Made by a program: the position numbers and the translations under genes | Notes under the pieces: model-generated | Told to the model about the DNA's origin: nothing | Databases searched by the model: none | The model's input: the letters and a program-made list of their open reading frames with translations, nothing else | DNA from: Chloroflexota bacterium | Lineage (GTDB): Bacteria > Chloroflexota > Anaerolineae > Anaerolineales > UBA4823 | Reading direction: 5' to 3' | Assembly: GCA_030613705.1 (NCBI GenBank) | Contig: JAUWLJ010000076.1 | Location: forward strand, 1-8,396 | Length of the DNA stretch: 8,396 bases | Part shown: piece after piece, positions 6,734 through 8,396 of the stretch | Numbering within the stretch: position 1 is the first letter of the stretch | Layout: each line of letters opens with the position of its first letter

Positions 6734-7737
6734 GATCCCACCTCCGCTGCGCAGGGCAGACCAGCAGCTGGCGCGGCAGTCCGCACAGCGCGTAAGACAG
6801 CCTGAGCGAAAACTTCTGCTGCAAAGGCGCCCACGATGTTGACATCTGCTTTTTTCTCCCCAGTCGCCAGGGCGAAAATCGTATCCCCATCCAGCATGGT
6901 ATGAGCCGGGCAGACCGTGCGCGCCAGACCGTCCTGCGCCATCTGGGCTACTTTGTTGATCTGCTCCTTATTTAATTTAGCATTAGTCGCCACAATGCCT
7001 ATGGCGGTATTCTCGCGAGAGATGAAGCCTAAAACAGTCCGCCCGATCAGCGACTCCATGACGCTAAGGGTATCAGCAAAATATGGTCCCTTGCCAATTT
7101 TTACCGGTCCTTTTTGGACTACCCGCGCTCCGGCAATAATCTGTCCAGTTTCTGGATCGATCACATCCCCAAATACGTTGACCGCGGCAATAGCACCCAC
7201 TTTAACTCCACTGCCGATCTCCAGGCTGGCTGTGCCGATCCCAGACTTCATCGCCCCAGCCAGACCAAGGATTTTACCGACAGTGGCACCCGTGCCTGCG
7301 CCAATATTGCCCTCCGCCGGGGGATCAGCGGAGGCGTTCAAGCAAGCCTGATAGCCCATCTCTGCATCAGGACGCACATCCCTCCTTCCGATGCCCAGGT
7401 CAAACAGGATGGCTGCGGGGACGATGGGCACACGCGCCACCCGCACGTCAAAACCTACACCGCGCTCTTCCAGATAGCGCACCACACCGCTAGCGGCATC
7501 CAGCCCAAAGGCTGAACCACCGGCCAGGACGACCGCGTGCACTTCATTGACCAGGTGCATGGGGTGCATGGCGTCGGTTTCGCGCGTTCCTGGGGCACCG
7601 CCACGCTGGTCGACTCCGCCTATGGCACCCCCTTCGCAAAGAACGACTGTGCAGCCTGTCAGAGCCTGTTCATCCTGGGCGTGCCCCACATGAATGCCGG
7701 GTATATCGGTGATGGCGTTGTTTAGTTTCTTAGGCAT
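6730..7737 (-). CDS. P1 family peptidase (S58, DmpA/NylC-type N-terminal nucleophile hydrolase)
   Basis: 335-residue member of the DmpA/OAT-fold family, which includes D-aminopeptidase DmpA, beta-peptidyl aminopeptidases and nylon-oligomer hydrolase NylC; these self-cleave to expose a Ser or Thr nucleophile. Visible marks are ITDIPGIHVGHA at the start (9-20), GGAPGTRETD (46-55), VVLAGGSAFGLDAASGV (69-85) and GNIGAGTGATVGK (143-155). The likely self-cleavage site is Asn243-Thr244 in RENTAIGIVATNA, where the NylC branch cuts between Asn and Thr, then HTMLDGDTIFALATGE (279-294). Thr244 would be the catalytic residue. No signal peptide, so probably cytoplasmic. Substrate is not predictable. ATG at 7737 follows the isomerase-like stop after 18 nt with a weak Shine-Dalgarno (GGATAG). 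It overlaps the response regulator by 4 nt. The Ala-rich C-terminal tail (about 312-335) looks non-catalytic. Confidence 0.93.
   Translation of the reverse strand: MPKKLNNAITDIPGIHVGHAQDEQALTGCTVVLCEGGAIGGVDQRGGAPGTRETDAMHPMHLVNEVHAVVLAGGSAFGLDAASGVVRYLEERGVGFDVRVARVPIVPAAILFDLGIGRRDVRPDAEMGYQACLNASADPPAEGNIGAGTGATVGKILGLAGAMKSGIGTASLEIGSGVKVGAIAAVNVFGDVIDPETGQIIAGARVVQKGPVKIGKGPYFADTLSVMESLIGRTVLGFISRENTAIGIVATNAKLNKEQINKVAQMAQDGLARTVCPAHTMLDGDTIFALATGEKKADVNIVGAFAAEVFAQAVLRAVRTAAPAAGLPCAAEVGS
6741..6745 (-). promoter_or_regulatory. Shine-Dalgarno of the response regulator, within the peptidase 3' end
   Basis: GGAGG read on the minus strand, 7 nt before ATG at 6733. It lies in the last codons of the peptidase (part of AAEVGS). 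With the ATGA overlap it argues for coupled translation of the regulator. Confidence 0.7.
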
Positions 7738-7755
7738 GGTTCACTATCCAAAAAT

Positions 7756-8396
7756 TCACAGCTCAGCAACCTGAAAATTAAAAACCCTGCCGATCATCTC
7801 GATATCTGCCTGGTGGTGACCGGTCATCATGATGGGCATCTCAAGGGTTTTGTGCAGGATATACTTGGTGAGCATGGAGACGATATCCGCTTCGTAAAGC
7901 AGGTTCCAGGCCAGGCATGGGGTGGTATCGGAGCAGCGCGACTCGTTGAGACAGTTGATGCCCACCGCGCCGACGCCATCCAGTGTCTCCAGTTCACGCC
8001 TGACTGCCAAATATATCTTGGCTGCGCTGGAGACCGCTTTCGGAGTTAGCCCTTCCACTGCGAATTGGTGCTCCTTGAATACCTGCTCCGCACCCTGGTC
8101 TGAGCCCTCTTTAGCCTGGGTCGCCAGGGTCTCGAAGCTCTTCTTGACGATGGTGACACCGAACTTATCCTGCATGTGCTGGATGCATTCGGGTTCAAAC
8201 CAGTAGAAGCGTTTGAAAATCTCCGACTGGAATCCCTCTCCGGGGTTATCTTGGAACACCAAGAACTTCGCTCCTCGAGTTTCGCGCGTGAGTTGCAAAG
8301 CCTTTAGTATTTTCCGAGTCTGTTCCAAACTGCTGGGAGCGATGGTCTCCACCCCTTCTGCTCTCAGGTAGCTGACGATCTCCCAATCCCACATCA
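7756..8396 (-). CDS. L-fucose isomerase-related protein (COG2407-like), N-terminus beyond window, apparently internally deleted
   Basis: C-terminal part of a sugar-isomerase-like protein: 212 codons are visible from the first in-frame Met (8394), and the frame runs on past the right edge, so the true start is outside. Recognisable segments, numbered from that Met: GVETIAPSSLEQTRKIL (14-30), GAKFLVFQDNPGEGFQSEIF (41-60), then INCLNESRCSDTTPCLAWNL (146-165), the hallmark of the fucose-isomerase-like family, and TGHHQADIEMIGRVF (191-205), which resembles the FucI segment YGHIGADLI holding the metal-ligand His. Family members have well over 100 residues between the PIMMT-like strand and this GHH segment. 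Here PIMMT (187-191) runs directly into GHH, so the middle of the catalytic domain, including the second metal ligand, seems missing although the frame is intact. Probably non-functional as an isomerase. First of the visible minus-strand operon, 18 nt before the peptidase. Confidence 0.75.
   Translation of the reverse strand, partial: MWDWEIVSYLRAEGVETIAPSSLEQTRKILKALQLTRETRGAKFLVFQDNPGEGFQSEIFKRFYWFEPECIQHMQDKFGVTIVKKSFETLATQAKEGSDQGAEQVFKEHQFAVEGLTPKAVSSAAKIYLAVRRELETLDGVGAVGINCLNESRCSDTTPCLAWNLLYEADIVSMLTKYILHKTLEMPIMMTGHHQADIEMIGRVFNFQVAEL

Noticed and set aside
6917..7515. Long plus-strand open frames over the peptidase gene
   Set aside because: They are frame shadows of a GC-rich minus-strand gene with clear family motifs throughout.

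Overview
This 8.4 kb window looks like ordinary bacterial chromosome, with moderate GC and tightly packed genes. The gene content fits Chloroflexota, most likely an Anaerolineae-type lineage: a Firmicutes-style primosome set (DnaB helicase, DnaD-domain protein, zinc-ribbon DnaC/DnaI-like loader), a DUF151 bifunctional nuclease, and an L-fucose-isomerase-related protein. This placement is inferred from family content and resemblance only. There are no rRNA or tRNA genes, CRISPR arrays, insertion sequences or phage genes.

Layout. (1) Positions 1-2598, minus strand, hold a replication cassette read in the order dnaB, DnaD-domain protein, helicase-loader ATPase. The loader runs off the left edge. 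It starts 83 nt inside the DnaD-domain gene and has its own strong Shine-Dalgarno. (2) Positions 2666-3336, minus strand, hold a bifunctional-nuclease (BFN) gene forming its own unit, with a likely extended -10 promoter upstream and an intrinsic terminator separating it from dnaB. (3) Positions 3281-3687 are a divergent intergenic region with a consensus -10 box for the rightward genes. (4) Positions 3688-5558, plus strand, hold an AraC-type HTH/O6-methylguanine-DNA methyltransferase fusion and a YedA-like DMT (EamA) exporter, joined by a TGATG overlap. (5) Positions 5735-8396, minus strand, hold a probable operon read as sugar-isomerase-related protein, P1/S58 (DmpA-type) peptidase, then REC-HD-GYP response regulator. 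The last two overlap by 4 nt.

How the genes work together. The left cassette would load and run the replicative helicase, with the loader and DnaD-domain protein translationally coupled. The central plus-strand pair suggests an alkylation-response unit: a repair protein with a DNA-binding domain, plus an efflux permease. The right operon mixes catabolic or processing enzymes with a c-di-GMP phosphodiesterase regulator, with no obvious shared pathway.

The oddest feature is the isomerase-related gene at the right edge. Its reading frame is open, but it appears to lack a large central part of the catalytic domain: the regions equivalent to the metal-binding Glu and His of FucI lie only about 25 residues apart. 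I found no clearly novel system. The items most worth a second look are that deletion, the long dnaD/loader overlap, and the repair-exporter coupling.
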